Positions 46,811 to 56,565 of a stretch of DNA of 64,000 nucleotides are shown here, piece after piece. Every line of letters begins with the position of its first letter. The stretch's first letter is position 1. The DNA lies in contig NZ_JAIVFP010000001.1 in the NCBI RefSeq assembly GCF_022760755.1, positions 327,501 through 391,500 of the forward strand, written 5' to 3'. Origin of the DNA: Candidatus Rhodoblastus alkanivorans. GTDB lineage: Bacteria > Pseudomonadota > Alphaproteobacteria > Rhizobiales > Beijerinckiaceae. A program made the translations under genes and the position numbers. The notes below the pieces were generated by a model that was not told the origin of the DNA, made no database searches, and worked only from the letters and a program-made list of their open reading frames with translations.

Positions 46811-47617
46811 ATGGACAAGATGCGCCTCGTCGTGGTCGGCGCCGCCGGGCGAATGGGCCAGATGCTCACCAAGACGATCGCCGAGACAGAGAACGCGATC
46901 CTGTCTGGCGCGGTCGAACGGCCCGGCTCGGAAGCCCTCGGCCGAGACGCCGGCGAACTGGCGGGACTGGGCGCAATCGGCGTCACCATTACCGCCGATC
47001 CGCTTGCGGCGCTCCTGAACGCTGACGGCGTGATCGACTTCACCACCCCGGCCGCGACCATCGAAATCGCGGCGTTGGCCGCCCAGGCGCGCATCGTCCA
47101 TGTCGTGGGCACGACCGGCATGACCGCGGACGACCTCGCCAAGCTCGAGGCCGCCTCGCGCCACGCCGTCATTATCCGTTCCGGCAACATGAGCCTCGGC
47201 GTCAATCTTTTGGCTGGCCTGGTCGAAAAAGTCGCCCAAACGCTCGGGATAGATTGGGACGTCGAAATTCTCGAAATGCACCACCGGATGAAAGTAGACG
47301 CGCCCTCCGGAACCGCCATCCTGCTCGGCGAAGCTGCGGCAAAAGGCCGCGACGTCGCGCTGGCCGATCGCAGCGTGCGCGTCCGCGACGGCCATACCGG
47401 AGCGCGCAAGGCGGGCGACATCGGCTTTGCGACTTTGCGCGGCGGCACGGTGGTCGGAGATCACCAAGTGATATTCGCGGGCGCCGGGGAACGGATAGAA
47501 TTGACTCACCGCGCCGAGGACCGGGCTATTTTCGCACGCGGCGCGGTTCGCGCCGCTTTGTGGGGACAGGGACGCAAGCCCGGCCTTTACTCGATGTTCG
47601 ACGTGCTCGGATTGTGA
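46811..47617 (+). CDS. dapB: 4-hydroxy-tetrahydrodipicolinate reductase DapB
   Basis: NAD(P)H-dependent step in the diaminopimelate/lysine pathway. Cofactor site [21 protein letters not shown]-type stretch ([15 protein letters not shown]), GTTGM, and the catalytic/substrate block [18 protein letters not shown], then [16 protein letters not shown]. 268 residues. ATG 46811. Supplies the DAP used in peptidoglycan that uppP and the transglycosylase at the window end also serve. 43 bases before gpmA, probably co-transcribed. Confidence 0.97.
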   Translation: MDKMRLVVVGAAGRMGQMLTKTIAETENAILSGAVERPGSEALGRDAGELAGLGAIGVTITADPLAALLNADGVIDFTTPAATIEIAALAAQARIVHVVGTTGMTADDLAKLEAASRHAVIIRSGNMSLGVNLLAGLVEKVAQTLGIDWDVEILEMHHRMKVDAPSGTAILLGEAAAKGRDVALADRSVRVRDGHTGARKAGDIGFATLRGGTVVGDHQVIFAGAGERIELTHRAEDRAIFARGAVRAALWGQGRKPGLYSMFDVLGL

Positions 47618-47659
47618 CCCGCGCCGCAGCAGCAAAGCTTCGCAAGCGAGGAGTAGGAA

Positions 47660-48283
47660 GTGTCAGATCGTCTTCTTGTGCTCGTCCGTCACGGGCAGAG
47701 CGAATGGAATTTGAAAAACCTGTTCACCGGCTGGAAGGATCCCGACCTGACCGAGCAGGGCGTCGCCGAAGCCAAAGCCGCTGGCGCCCGCCTCAAAGCC
47801 CTGGGTCTGACCTTTGATAGGGGTTTCACCTCCGCCCTCACCCGCGCCCAGAACACGATGAAGCTGATGCTCGACGAACTGGGCCAGATCGACCTGCCCG
47901 TCAGCCGCGACCAGGCGCTCAACGAGCGCGACTATGGCGACCTGTGTGGCCTCAACAAAGACGACGCCCGCAAAAAATGGGGCGAGGAACAGGTCCACCT
48001 TTGGCGCCGGTCCTACGACGTGCAGCCGCCCGGCGGGGAGAGCCTCAAGGACACGGTCGCCCGAGTGCTGCCGTACTACAATCAGGAAATCCTTCCGGCT
48101 GTGCTCCGCGGCGAGCGCACCCTCGTCGCCGCCCACGGCAATTCCCTGCGCGCTTTGGTCATGGTGCTGGATCGCCTGACGCCGAAAACGATCCCGGCGA
48201 TGGAACTGGCCACCGGCGTGCCCCTGGTCTATCGCCTGAAGGCCGATTCGACTGTCGAAACCAAACAGGTGCTCGCCGGATAG
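47660..48283 (+). CDS. gpmA: 2,3-bisphosphoglycerate-dependent phosphoglycerate mutase
   Basis: Interconverts 2- and 3-phosphoglycerate. [18 protein letters not shown] has the phospho-His [14 protein letters not shown], the proton donor in [12 protein letters not shown], and [14 protein letters not shown] the second catalytic His. 207 residues, the short form common in alphaproteobacteria, lacking an internal loop and part of the C-terminal tail of the E. coli enzyme. GAGGAG precedes the GTG/ATG start region. The gap after it (48284-48454) shows nothing. Confidence 0.96.
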   Translation: MSDRLLVLVRHGQSEWNLKNLFTGWKDPDLTEQGVAEAKAAGARLKALGLTFDRGFTSALTRAQNTMKLMLDELGQIDLPVSRDQALNERDYGDLCGLNKDDARKKWGEEQVHLWRRSYDVQPPGGESLKDTVARVLPYYNQEILPAVLRGERTLVAAHGNSLRALVMVLDRLTPKTIPAMELATGVPLVYRLKADSTVETKQVLAG

Positions 48284-48454
48284 AGCCGATCTTTCTGTCA
48301 TGAGCCGCGCCGCCGCCCCAACTTGACCATCACGGCAAAGCCGGCGCCGGGCGCCGGACGGCGATCGGATCGACCGCGGCTTCCCCGTCGCAATCGCCCG
48401 CAGCCGCCGTCACGTCCATTGCTCCGGACGGCGGCAAAGGACTTGCGGATGCGT

Positions 48455-49342
48455 TCAGGCGTTTCCGAGCGGTTGTGGCTCCAGCGTGACTGGAATGCGG
48501 AAATACCGCACGCCGTTTTCCTCCGCCGGCGGCAAGCCGCCGGCCCTCATATTGGCTTGGATCGAGGGCAGCAGAAGGAGGGGCGCGGCCAAAGTCGCGT
48601 CGCGCGCCTCGCGCTTGGCGACGAATTCGTCCTCACTAATTCCGTCACGGACATGGGGATTGTTGGCCCTCTCTTCGGCGACAGTCGTTTCCCACGCGAA
48701 ATGATCCCGGCCCGGGGCCTTGTAATCATGTCCGACGAAAATGCGGGTTTCGGGCGGCAAAGCGAGCAGACGCTTGATCGAACGATAAAGCATGCGAGCG
48801 TCGCCTCCGGGGAAATCCGCCCGCGCCGTGCCATAGTCGGGCATGAAAAGCGTGTCGCCCACGAAAAGCGCGTCGTCGATCCGATAGGCGATGCACGCCG
48901 GCGTATGGCCCGGCGTGTGGATCACCTCTACCTCCAGCGAGCCGATCTTGAACTTTTCGCCGTCCTTGAACAGATGGTCGAACTCTGCGCCCGAGAGCGA
49001 GACATCCTGGGCGTTGAAGACCGCGCGGAAAATTTTTTGCACGTCCCGGACATGTTCGCCGATTCCGACGCGCGCCCCGGTCTTCCGCTTGACATAGCAG
49101 GCGGCGGAAAGATGGTCCGCATGGATGTGAGTCTCCAGGACCCAATCAATCGTGACGCCCTTTTCGACGGCCGCCGTCAGCATCTTGTTCACGGAACTGA
49201 CCGAGGCCTTGCCGGAGCGTTGGTCGTAATCGAGGACCGGATCGATGATCGCCGCCTTTTTTGTGCTGCGGTCGATCACAAGATAGCTCGCCGTATTCGT
49301 CGCCGTGTCGAAAAACGGCAAAATCTCCAGGTCAGGATTCAT
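48455..49342 (-). CDS. MBL-fold persulfide dioxygenase-like hydrolase (ETHE1/Blh group)
   Basis: Metallo-beta-lactamase fold: metal-binding ETHIHADHLSAACYVKRK near residue 70, HTPGHTPACIAYRI (His), LFVGDTLFMPDYGTAR (bridging Asp) and IFVGHDYKAPGRD (His). The N-terminus PFFDTATNTASYLVID and the MPDYGTARADFPGGDA stretch are typical of glutathione-persulfide dioxygenases that oxidise sulfane sulfur in sulfide detoxification. 295 residues. Divergent from draT with 143 bases between starts. No sulfide:quinone reductase or rhodanese is adjacent, so the sulfur role is by family only. Confidence 0.85.
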   Translation of the reverse strand: MNPDLEILPFFDTATNTASYLVIDRSTKKAAIIDPVLDYDQRSGKASVSSVNKMLTAAVEKGVTIDWVLETHIHADHLSAACYVKRKTGARVGIGEHVRDVQKIFRAVFNAQDVSLSGAEFDHLFKDGEKFKIGSLEVEVIHTPGHTPACIAYRIDDALFVGDTLFMPDYGTARADFPGGDARMLYRSIKRLLALPPETRIFVGHDYKAPGRDHFAWETTVAEERANNPHVRDGISEDEFVAKREARDATLAAPLLLLPSIQANMRAGGLPPAEENGVRYFRIPVTLEPQPLGNA

Positions 49343-49485
49343 GGGTTTCGCCCCTCACATTCATTCTTGCGTATATATATGTTTTGCGCGCGCCAGTTCA
49401 AATCCTCTCCTCAAATCGGTTCGGACCCCGAAACATTCACTTTTAGGCCGATTTCCTGTAAAGAGCGGGCATTCCTTCCCAGCTC

Positions 49486-50352
49486 ATGGCTTTGCCCGCG
49501 CGTTCCTTGACGAAATCGACGAAACCTTCTGCGACGCAGCAAACCGATGCGCCATGGATCGGTCATTCGAGCAATTTGGTCGGGGTGCCGACGCTCTTTC
49601 TCGCGAGCTGCGATTTCAACGAAACGCCGCTGCCACTGAGAATTTCCGGCGTGCGGGAATTCAACCCCGAGCTGTTCGAAATGCTTGCCAAGGCCGAAAA
49701 TCCCGACGAGGCGGCGCAGGCCTTTCTGCTCTATATGAACGCCTTATTCGGGCTCGACCCGGAACAGAGAGAGGCGCCTCCGCCTGGCCATCCGCGCCGC
49801 TACCGCTCATCCTTCCTCAAGCTCATCCGCGGTTGGGGCTTCGACAGCAATGGCTCGGAAGGCGCGGTGCTGAAGGGCTGGGTCGAGAGCCGTTTCGGCC
49901 TGTTTCCAACCTTTCATAAGGAGCCGATCCGGCGCATTTCGAGCCCGGTCTGGACGAGCTATGTTGAAGAGAAAATGTCGAGCCGGTTCCACAACAATTC
50001 CATCCACGCGCAGCTCGACCTGCTTTATGAGTTCTGTCAATGGGCGCTGGTAAAGTTCTTCGCGCCGGGAGCCGAACACCTGACCCTGTATCGCGGCGTG
50101 AACGAAATCGAAGAACATTACGTCTATGAGCGCTGCGGCGACGGCCTGGTCAGGTTGCGGCTCAATAATCTGGCGTCATTTTCGAGCGATCGCGACGTCG
50201 CCGGCTGTTTTGGCGACACCATCCTGACCGTTCAGGCTCCGATTGCGAAAATCCTGTTCTTCAACGACTTGCTGCCTACCCATCCGCTCAAGGGCGAAGG
50301 CGAAGTTCTGGTCATCGGCGGCGATTATCGCGCGGAGGCGCGCCGCCTATGA
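49486..50352 (+). CDS. draT: Dinitrogenase reductase ADP-ribosyltransferase DraT
   Basis: Transfers ADP-ribose from NAD to an Arg of nitrogenase iron protein, switching nitrogenase off in response to ammonium or low energy. Recognisable family blocks: STFLAS-like FLASCDFNETPLPLRISGVREFN at 40-62, YRSSFLKLIRGWGFDSNGSEG, GWVESRFGLFPTFHKEPI, LTLYRGVNEIEEH and LNNLASFSSDRDVAGCFGD. 288 residues from ATG 49486. Coupled to draG by a four-base ATGA overlap. No nif gene or PII gene lies in this window. Confidence 0.93.
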   Translation: MALPARSLTKSTKPSATQQTDAPWIGHSSNLVGVPTLFLASCDFNETPLPLRISGVREFNPELFEMLAKAENPDEAAQAFLLYMNALFGLDPEQREAPPPGHPRRYRSSFLKLIRGWGFDSNGSEGAVLKGWVESRFGLFPTFHKEPIRRISSPVWTSYVEEKMSSRFHNNSIHAQLDLLYEFCQWALVKFFAPGAEHLTLYRGVNEIEEHYVYERCGDGLVRLRLNNLASFSSDRDVAGCFGDTILTVQAPIAKILFFNDLLPTHPLKGEGEVLVIGGDYRAEARRL

Positions 50353-51239
50353 CCAAGAATGTCGCCGACCGCGCCCTCGCCACTTATCTCGGACTCGCGC
50401 TCGGGGACGCCCTTGGCGCGACGGTCGAATTCATGACTCGCGGCGAGATCGCCGCCGCCTACGGGGTCCACGACAAAATCATCGGCGGCGGCTGGTTGAG
50501 GCTCAAAGCGGGAGCCGTGACCGACGACACCCAAATGTCGCTGGCGCTCGGTCGTTCGCTGATCCGTTCCGGCGGCTTTGACGCGCGCGACGTCTGCGAG
50601 GAGTTCGCCGCCTGGCTGCGCGGCAATCCGCCGGACGTCGGAAATACCTGCCGGCGCGGCATTCGCCGCTATATGGTCCATGGCGCAACCAGCGGAAATT
50701 TTTCGGAGGGCGACGCCGGCAATGGCGCCGCCATGCGGGTCCTGCCGGCCGCGCTGGCGACAGTCAATGGACCCGAATTGACCGAAAAATGGGTGCTTGG
50801 CCAAAGCCGCATCACCCACCATCACCCACTCTCCGACGCCGCAACCCTCGCTCTGGCGCGCATGGTTCAGGCCTTGGTCATGGGCGGCGGAAAACAGAGC
50901 GTCCGCGCATTGGCCGACGAACTGATCGCCGCCGCATCCGCCTTTCAATTCGCTCCCTATCGCGGCCAGGCCAGCGGCTATATCGTCGATACGATGCAGA
51001 CCGTTCTGCATTTCTATTTCGCCGGCGGCAACTTTTCGGATTGCGTCGTCGCAACGGTGAATCAAGGCGGCGACTCCGACACCACCGGCGCGATCGCCGG
51101 GATGTTAGCGGGCGCGACTTATGGCCTCGCAGACCTGCCCCGCAACTGGCTGGAGCGGCTCGATCGCGCCGTCGTCGCGGAAATTCGCGCCCAGGTCCCG
51201 GCGTTGCTCGCCTTACCGGCCCGCGGCGTCCAGGCGTGA
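50349..51239 (+). CDS. draG: ADP-ribosyl-[dinitrogen reductase] hydrolase DraG
   Basis: Removes ADP-ribose from the iron protein and restores nitrogenase activity. ADP-ribosylglycohydrolase fold with binuclear Mn ligands: [43 protein letters not shown] and the C-terminal [21 protein letters not shown]. 296 residues. Its last 27 bases overlap the 3' end of hisG on the other strand. Together with draT it shows that the organism fixes nitrogen under post-translational control. Confidence 0.95.
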   Translation: MTKNVADRALATYLGLALGDALGATVEFMTRGEIAAAYGVHDKIIGGGWLRLKAGAVTDDTQMSLALGRSLIRSGGFDARDVCEEFAAWLRGNPPDVGNTCRRGIRRYMVHGATSGNFSEGDAGNGAAMRVLPAALATVNGPELTEKWVLGQSRITHHHPLSDAATLALARMVQALVMGGGKQSVRALADELIAAASAFQFAPYRGQASGYIVDTMQTVLHFYFAGGNFSDCVVATVNQGGDSDTTGAIAGMLAGATYGLADLPRNWLERLDRAVVAEIRAQVPALLALPARGVQA

Positions 51240-52184
51240 GACCAGCCGGTCATAGAGCGGATTGACCTTGGTAAAGACGTAATCGACCGGGCGCACCACC
51301 ACCTCCTCGGCGCCCTGGCCGATCAGCCAATCTGCAAGCGCCGGAGCCTGGGCCTTGGCCGCCGAAAAAATGGCGCGGCCATGGCCGCCGCGACGGCGGA
51401 GTTTTGCCCCGAACGCAGCCATGCCGTCGGCCAGACCCGGCGGCTCATCGTCGAGAACCGCCACGATTTCGCGGGTCATGCGCGCTTCTTCTTCGGCGGC
51501 GATTCGCGACAGAATCTTGCGCGCGATCTCGCGCAGCTCCGGCGTCCAGGGCGCGCCGAGGGAGGCGACCAGATTCGCCTCGGAACGCAGAATCACGCCG
51601 TCGTCGAGCACTTTCAATCCATTGGCCGCGAGCGTCGCGCCCGTCGAGGTAATGTCCACGATCAGTTCGGCCTGGCCCGCCGCAGGCGCGCCTTCGGTGG
51701 CGCCAAGGCTTTCGACGATGTGGTAGTCGGTCACGCCCATTTCCCGGAAAAAGGCGCGCGTCGTATTCACATATTTGGTCGCAACCCGCATGCGCTCGCC
51801 GCGACGAGCGCGAAACGATAGCGCAACATCCTCGAGATCGAACATGTTGCGCACGTCGATCCAGGCTTGCGGGACGGCGACCACGACATTGGCGTGACCG
51901 AAGCCAAGCGGCGTCAGCAGCGCCACCTTGCTCTGGGCTTCAGCCTCGCGCACCAAATCTTCGCCGGTGACGCCGAGATGAGCGGCGCCGGAAGCGAGAT
52001 TCTTCACGATTTCCGAGGCCGAGAGGAAAGCAACCTCGACATTCTCGACCCCTGTCAGAACGCCGCGATAATCCCGGGCTCCCCGTCCCGTGGTCACAGT
52101 CAAGCCGGCGCGGGCGAAAAAGGCGTTGGCGTTTTCCTGAAGCCGGCCCTTGGACGGAACAGCCAGAACGAGTTTGTCGCTCAT
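51213..52184 (-). CDS. hisG: ATP phosphoribosyltransferase HisG (with extended C-terminus)
   Basis: First step of histidine synthesis. Two-lobed catalytic domain: [45 protein letters not shown] (PRPP side) and [14 protein letters not shown] (phosphate loop). 323 residues, much longer than the roughly 200-230 of the HisZ-dependent short form; the extra C-terminal part (about 225-323) is Arg/Ala rich. Yet hisZ lies directly upstream and adjacent (stop 52185, start 52184), so it should be the HisZ partner. This long-HisG-plus-HisZ combination is seen in Rhizobiales. Confidence 0.95.
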   Translation of the reverse strand: MSDKLVLAVPSKGRLQENANAFFARAGLTVTTGRGARDYRGVLTGVENVEVAFLSASEIVKNLASGAAHLGVTGEDLVREAEAQSKVALLTPLGFGHANVVVAVPQAWIDVRNMFDLEDVALSFRARRGERMRVATKYVNTTRAFFREMGVTDYHIVESLGATEGAPAAGQAELIVDITSTGATLAANGLKVLDDGVILRSEANLVASLGAPWTPELREIARKILSRIAAEEEARMTREIVAVLDDEPPGLADGMAAFGAKLRRRGGHGRAIFSAAKAQAPALADWLIGQGAEEVVVRPVDYVFTKVNPLYDRLVSRLDAAGR

Positions 52185-53300
52185 CTATTGCGCTCCGTTC
52201 AGGCGCTGGAGGAAGATCGCCGCGCCAACGGCGGGAATGTCGGCTTTCGCGCCGAGGGTGGAGAGCAGGCGGTCGTAACGACCGCCGCCAATGGCCGGAT
52301 CGCCGATCCATGAGCCGCCCTGCGCCGCGCCCTCCGGCGACGCCTCGAAGACGAAGCCGGTGTAATAATCGAGATTACGCGCGAACGAGGAGGAATAGAC
52401 CATCGCGTCCAAATCGACGCCGCGCGCCGCCATGAAATTGAGGCGTTGATCGAAGCTCTCCATTTCCGCATCGAGATCGATGCGGGATTCGGCGAAAAGC
52501 GCGCGCAGCTGCGCCGAGGCTTGATCAGGCTGGTTCTCGATGGCGAAGAATTTTTGGAGCAGAGCCCGCCTGTCGTCATCGAGCGCTGCGCTCGAGCGCA
52601 GCGACGCCTGTTCGAGGAAACGCTCCGCAATTTCCGCAGGCGTGCGCCCGCCCAAGGCGGAGATTTCCGCGATCTTGAGCAGGTCCTCGACCAGGGCGCG
52701 TGCGCCCGCCTTATCGGCGCCATCGAGAGCGGCAAGAACGCCGGTATGATCGCCGCGCTCATGCGCCGGCGAGAGTACGTCGGAAATGGTCCGGCCTTTG
52801 CCGAGGCCACCGCGGATACGGCGCATCCAAACCGGGGGCAGGCTCAACTTCTCCAGCAGGGCGGCAAGCAGACCGGCATCGCCGATGCGCGTACGCCAGC
52901 CTCCAGAGGCGCCGGCTGTCTCGAGCGCCAATGCAAGAACTTCGGCGTCGGCCGCCTCGCGGTCGGCGCGGCCAAAATTCTCCAGACCGGCCTGCGGAAA
53001 TTCGGGCGAACCGACGGAACGCTGGCGAAAGACGGGACCATGGCAGCAGAAGGCGGCCGCATCGCCGACCCGCGACGACGCGAGATAAGCAAGCGAGAGA
53101 GGGATGGTAAATTCGGGCCGCAGGCAATATTCGCCGCCCCCGCCGTCGGAGGTCAGTAGAAGGCGGCCGCGCATGTCTTCGCCGGACAGGGCGAGAAAAA
53201 CCGAAGCCGGCTGCAGGACCGGCGGGTCGCACGCTTCATAGCCGGCGGCTTCGAGCTTTTGCAGGAAAGCTTCGCCTGATTGCTCTCGACCGCCGCTCAT
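52185..53300 (-). CDS. hisZ: ATP phosphoribosyltransferase regulatory subunit HisZ
   Basis: Paralogue of the HisRS catalytic core that binds histidine and regulates HisG. Class II synthetase-like blocks remain: LRPEFTIPLSLAYLAS (motif 2-like region), FAR NLDYYTGFVFEAS-type stretch and GGRYDRLLSTLG near the end, but the HisRS anticodon domain is absent. 371 residues from ATG 53300 (the frame also opens at 53312). Lies between hisS and hisG, all leftward; 95 bases after hisS. Confidence 0.93.
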   Translation of the reverse strand: MSGGREQSGEAFLQKLEAAGYEACDPPVLQPASVFLALSGEDMRGRLLLTSDGGGGEYCLRPEFTIPLSLAYLASSRVGDAAAFCCHGPVFRQRSVGSPEFPQAGLENFGRADREAADAEVLALALETAGASGGWRTRIGDAGLLAALLEKLSLPPVWMRRIRGGLGKGRTISDVLSPAHERGDHTGVLAALDGADKAGARALVEDLLKIAEISALGGRTPAEIAERFLEQASLRSSAALDDDRRALLQKFFAIENQPDQASAQLRALFAESRIDLDAEMESFDQRLNFMAARGVDLDAMVYSSSFARNLDYYTGFVFEASPEGAAQGGSWIGDPAIGGGRYDRLLSTLGAKADIPAVGAAIFLQRLNGAQ

Positions 53301-53395
53301 GCATGACTCCAAACCCGCGATTTTTCACGCTGTGCTATCAAAAGCGCGCGACGCACGCATCCTCTTTTACGGTCCACGGTGAACGCAAGGGTCGG

Positions 53396-54895
53396 TTACA
53401 GCCCGTGGCGTTCGAGAATTTCCCGCACTGCCGCGACCATATTGTCCTCGGAAACTGAAATTTGCGCCGGCCGCGCCGCTTTCCATTCCTCGTTCGAGGC
53501 GATGGCTTCCGCGGCGCGCGCGCCTTCGATCAGGTCCTTGACCTGTACCTCCCCTCGCTCCCGCTCGTTCGAACCCTGAATGATCACGCAGGGGCTCTTG
53601 CGACGGTCGGCATATTTCATCTGCGCCTTCATTCCGGCCGAACCGAGGTAGAGTTCGGCTCGCACGCCGGCGTCGCGCAAACGGCCAACGAGAGATTGGT
53701 AATTGGCGATGCGGTCACGATCCATGACCAGAACGACGACCGGACCGTTGTGCGGCGGCCGGGCGACGAGCGGCGAGCGGATCGCTTTGAGCGCGGCGTA
53801 AAGGCGGGAAACGCCAATGGAAAAGCCGGTCGCCGGGGCGTCTTCGCCACGGAAGCGCGCGATAAGCCCGTCATAACGGCCGCCGCCTCCAACCGAACCG
53901 AAACGGATCGGCTGACCCTTTTCGTCGCTTGCTGCGATCGAGAGATCCGCCTCGAACACCGGGCCTGTATAATATTCGAGACCTCGAACCACGGAAGGGT
54001 CAAGGCTGATGCGGCTTTCGTTATAGCCGGCGGACCGGGCCATATCTTCGATGGCGCGCAACTCCGCGACGCCTTCCATGCCGCGCGCCGAGGATGCGAC
54101 GATTTCTTCCAGCGCCTCAATTGTTTGGGCGTTGGTGGAGCGGCGCGCCACGGTAAAGGCGATGACCCTTTCGATCGCTTCGGCGGAAAGACCCGCGCCC
54201 TTGGTGAAATCCCCCGACTCATCCTTGCGGCCGGCGCCGAGCAAAGCGCGCACGCCATCCGGGCCGAGCCGATCGAGTTTGTCAATCGCGCGCAGCACCA
54301 CCAGGCGGCGGCCAGCGTCCTGCGGTCCGCCAAGACCGATCGCCTCCATGACCCCGTCGAGAATTTTTCGATTGTTGACCTTGATGCAATAATCGCCACG
54401 CGCGATTCCGAGATTTTCCAAAGTGTCGGCGGCCATCATGCAAAGCTCGGCGTCAGCGGCGGGACTTGCCGAGCCGATCGTGTCGGCGTCGAATTGCAGG
54501 AACTGTCGGAAGCGGCCGGGCCCCGGCTTCTCGTTGCGGAAAACATAGCCGCCGCGAAAAGAGCGATAAGGCTTGGGCAAATTCTCGTAATTTTCCGCGA
54601 AATGGCGGGCCAGCGGCGCGGTCAGGTCGTAACGCAGCGAGAGCCATTGCTCATCGTCGTCCTGAAACGAAAATACGCCCTCATTGGGACGGTCCTGGTC
54701 GGGCAGGAACTTGCCCAGCGCTTCGGTATATTCCAGCGCCGGGGTCTCGACGGCGTCGAATCCGTAAAGCTCGTAAATTCGCCTGATCGCCGTGAGCATG
54801 GTGTCCACCGCGGCGATTTCGTCGGCGCCGCGATCGGCGAGACCGCGCGGCAGGCGGGCTTTGACGAGAGTGGAGGCGGCTTTCGATTGGTTCAT
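53396..54895 (-). CDS. hisS: Histidyl-tRNA synthetase
   Basis: Class II synthetase for tRNA-His. Motif 1-2 region [16 protein letters not shown] and [20 protein letters not shown], histidine-specific loops [15 protein letters not shown] and [13 protein letters not shown], motif 3 [10 protein letters not shown], and a C-terminal anticodon domain with [14 protein letters not shown] and [12 protein letters not shown]. 499 residues, longer than the E. coli enzyme (about 424), as usual for the alphaproteobacterial type. Known alphaproteobacterial HisRS recognise a tRNA-His lacking the usual G-1, which may apply here. Heads hisS-hisZ-hisG. Confidence 0.96.
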   Translation of the reverse strand: MNQSKAASTLVKARLPRGLADRGADEIAAVDTMLTAIRRIYELYGFDAVETPALEYTEALGKFLPDQDRPNEGVFSFQDDDEQWLSLRYDLTAPLARHFAENYENLPKPYRSFRGGYVFRNEKPGPGRFRQFLQFDADTIGSASPAADAELCMMAADTLENLGIARGDYCIKVNNRKILDGVMEAIGLGGPQDAGRRLVVLRAIDKLDRLGPDGVRALLGAGRKDESGDFTKGAGLSAEAIERVIAFTVARRSTNAQTIEALEEIVASSARGMEGVAELRAIEDMARSAGYNESRISLDPSVVRGLEYYTGPVFEADLSIAASDEKGQPIRFGSVGGGGRYDGLIARFRGEDAPATGFSIGVSRLYAALKAIRSPLVARPPHNGPVVVLVMDRDRIANYQSLVGRLRDAGVRAELYLGSAGMKAQMKYADRRKSPCVIIQGSNERERGEVQVKDLIEGARAAEAIASNEEWKAARPAQISVSEDNMVAAVREILERHGL

Positions 54896-55103
54896 GGCTT
54901 CGTTCCGTTAGGCTGCGCTGTCATAAGCGGGCGCACGAGCGCGGACAAGTCTCGATGGCGCCCGCGGCCGGGCGCGAAGCCGGCGCGCCGTCGGGCGCAG
55001 CGAAACCCTCTCGACTTTCGACGCTGCCGGACTGAACCGGCAGCCGAGGCTGACCGCCAAATTTGGCTTGACTCCGCCTTCACCACGCCTATAGCCGCTC
55101 GCC

Positions 55104-56018
55104 ATGACCGGAAATTGGAAAAATCGCGAGTCGGCGGACGCTATCGCTCTGACCGGTCTCGCCCAAGCGCAAGATCGTTACGACGCCTTTCTGTGCGACA
55201 TCTGGGGGGTGCTGCACAACGGCGAGCACGGCTTCGCGCCCGCCGCCACGACGCTGCGCGAATTGCGCCGACGCGGCAAGGCGGTGACGCTCATCACCAA
55301 CGCCCCCCGCCCCAAGGGCGAAGTGGCGGAGCAACTGGCCGCCCTTGGAATAGACCCCAATTGCTATGACGCCATCGCGACGTCGGGCGACGTTTGCGCC
55401 CGGGCGATCGCCGAGCGCGCGCCGCGGCGGCCTTTCCATATTGGTCCCGAACGCGACCGGCCGGTTTTCGCGGCGGCCGGCGCTCTGACCATGCAAGATG
55501 TCGCGCCGGTCGCGCTGGCGGAGGCGGATTTCGTGGTTTGCACCGGGCTGGTCGAAGACACGCAGGAAACCCCCGCCGATTATGAGGACGTCCTCGTCGA
55601 CTGCCGGGCGAAAAACCTGCCCATGATCTGCGCCAATCCGGACCTTGTCGTTTATCGCGGCGACCAATTGGTCTATTGCGCCGGCGCTCTGGCCGAACGT
55701 TACGTGGAGCTCGGCGGGGAGGTCGAGCAAGCCGGCAAGCCATATGCTCCGATCTACCGGATGGCGATCGGGCTCCTGGAGCGGGCAAAGGGAAAACCCC
55801 TCGACATCGATCGTATCCTTGCAATCGGCGACGCGATCCACACCGACATCGCCGGAGCCGCGACCATGGGCCTCGACAGCCTCCTGATCACGCAAGGCAT
55901 CCATCGCACCGAGCTGCATGGCCCCAATTCCGGCGCCCTCGACACGGAAGCCTACAAACAATTCGTCGAAAGTCACGGCGTGACCCCCGTCTATCGGATG
56001 AGCCGACTCGTCTGGTGA
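55104..56018 (+). CDS. TIGR01459-type HAD-superfamily hydrolase
   Basis: NagD-like HAD phosphatase family with a C2 cap. DAFLCDIWGVLHNGEHGFAPA carries the nucleophile Asp (the second Asp of the usual DxD is replaced by Trp, as in this subfamily), VTLITNAPRPKGEVAEQL the motif II region, and ILAIGDAIHTDIAGAATMGLDSLL the metal-binding Asp pair. 304 residues. Substrate unknown; related proteins dephosphorylate sugars, nucleotides or PLP. It is followed 82 bases later by the MaoC gene on the same strand. The gap before it (54896-55103) shows nothing. Confidence 0.9.
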   Translation: MTGNWKNRESADAIALTGLAQAQDRYDAFLCDIWGVLHNGEHGFAPAATTLRELRRRGKAVTLITNAPRPKGEVAEQLAALGIDPNCYDAIATSGDVCARAIAERAPRRPFHIGPERDRPVFAAAGALTMQDVAPVALAEADFVVCTGLVEDTQETPADYEDVLVDCRAKNLPMICANPDLVVYRGDQLVYCAGALAERYVELGGEVEQAGKPYAPIYRMAIGLLERAKGKPLDIDRILAIGDAIHTDIAGAATMGLDSLLITQGIHRTELHGPNSGALDTEAYKQFVESHGVTPVYRMSRLVW

Positions 56019-56100
56019 CCTCTCACAATGGCCTATAGACATATGCGAGACGGCGCCTTTCTGTCGCTCTCGCGCCAAGCCTGCTGATGGAAAGCCGAAA

Positions 56101-56562
56101 ATGTCCGAGCCGTTCAAGACCTATTATTTCGAGGATCTCAGCGTTGGCATGCGCGAATCCTTGATGAAAACCGTCATGAATGAGGATGTCGTCGGCTTTG
56201 CCGAATTGTCGGGCGACCATAACCCGATCCACTTGTCGGAGCATTTCGCCAAGAAGACCCGCTTCGGCGAGCGCATCGCCCACGGCCTCTATACAGCCAG
56301 CTTGATCTCCGCCGTTCTGGGCATGTATCTGCCTGGGCCCGGCGCGGTCTACCTGCACCAGACCCTGAATTTCAAGGGGCCGGTCAAGATCGGCGATGTG
56401 GTCACCATCAGCGTCGAAGTCACCGAACTGGTGGAAAAGGGCCGACGCTGCAAGCTGCACTGCGAGGCGACAGTTGACGGCAAGGTCGTGCTCGATGGCG
56501 AAGCGACCGTGATGGTTCCCTCGCGGGAATCGGCGCAGCCGAAAGCTGCCGCCGCGAGTTGA
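56101..56562 (+). CDS. MaoC-like (R)-specific enoyl-CoA hydratase
   Basis: Hot-dog fold hydratase. FAELSGDHNPIHLSEHFAKK carries the catalytic Asp and His (DxNPIH) and GERIAHGLYTASLISAVLG the second conserved block, as in PhaJ-type hydratases that draw (R)-3-hydroxyacyl-CoA from beta-oxidation. 153 residues. In this organism it could feed polyhydroxybutyrate synthesis or act in the ethylmalonyl-CoA pathway (mesaconyl-CoA hydratase is a larger relative and does not fit this length). Four bases separate its stop from that of the convergent methyltransferase. Confidence 0.88.
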   Translation: MSEPFKTYYFEDLSVGMRESLMKTVMNEDVVGFAELSGDHNPIHLSEHFAKKTRFGERIAHGLYTASLISAVLGMYLPGPGAVYLHQTLNFKGPVKIGDVVTISVEVTELVEKGRRCKLHCEATVDGKVVLDGEATVMVPSRESAQPKAAAAS

Positions 56563-56565
56563 GCT

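Noticed and set aside
49390-49415. tRNA-like T-loop sequence (GTTCAAATCC)
   Set aside because: No acceptor, D or anticodon stem can be folded around it.
53462-55369. Open frame of 635 codons on the + strand across hisS
   Set aside because: Lies opposite hisS, has no family resemblance and is explained by high GC, which removes stop codons antisense to real genes.
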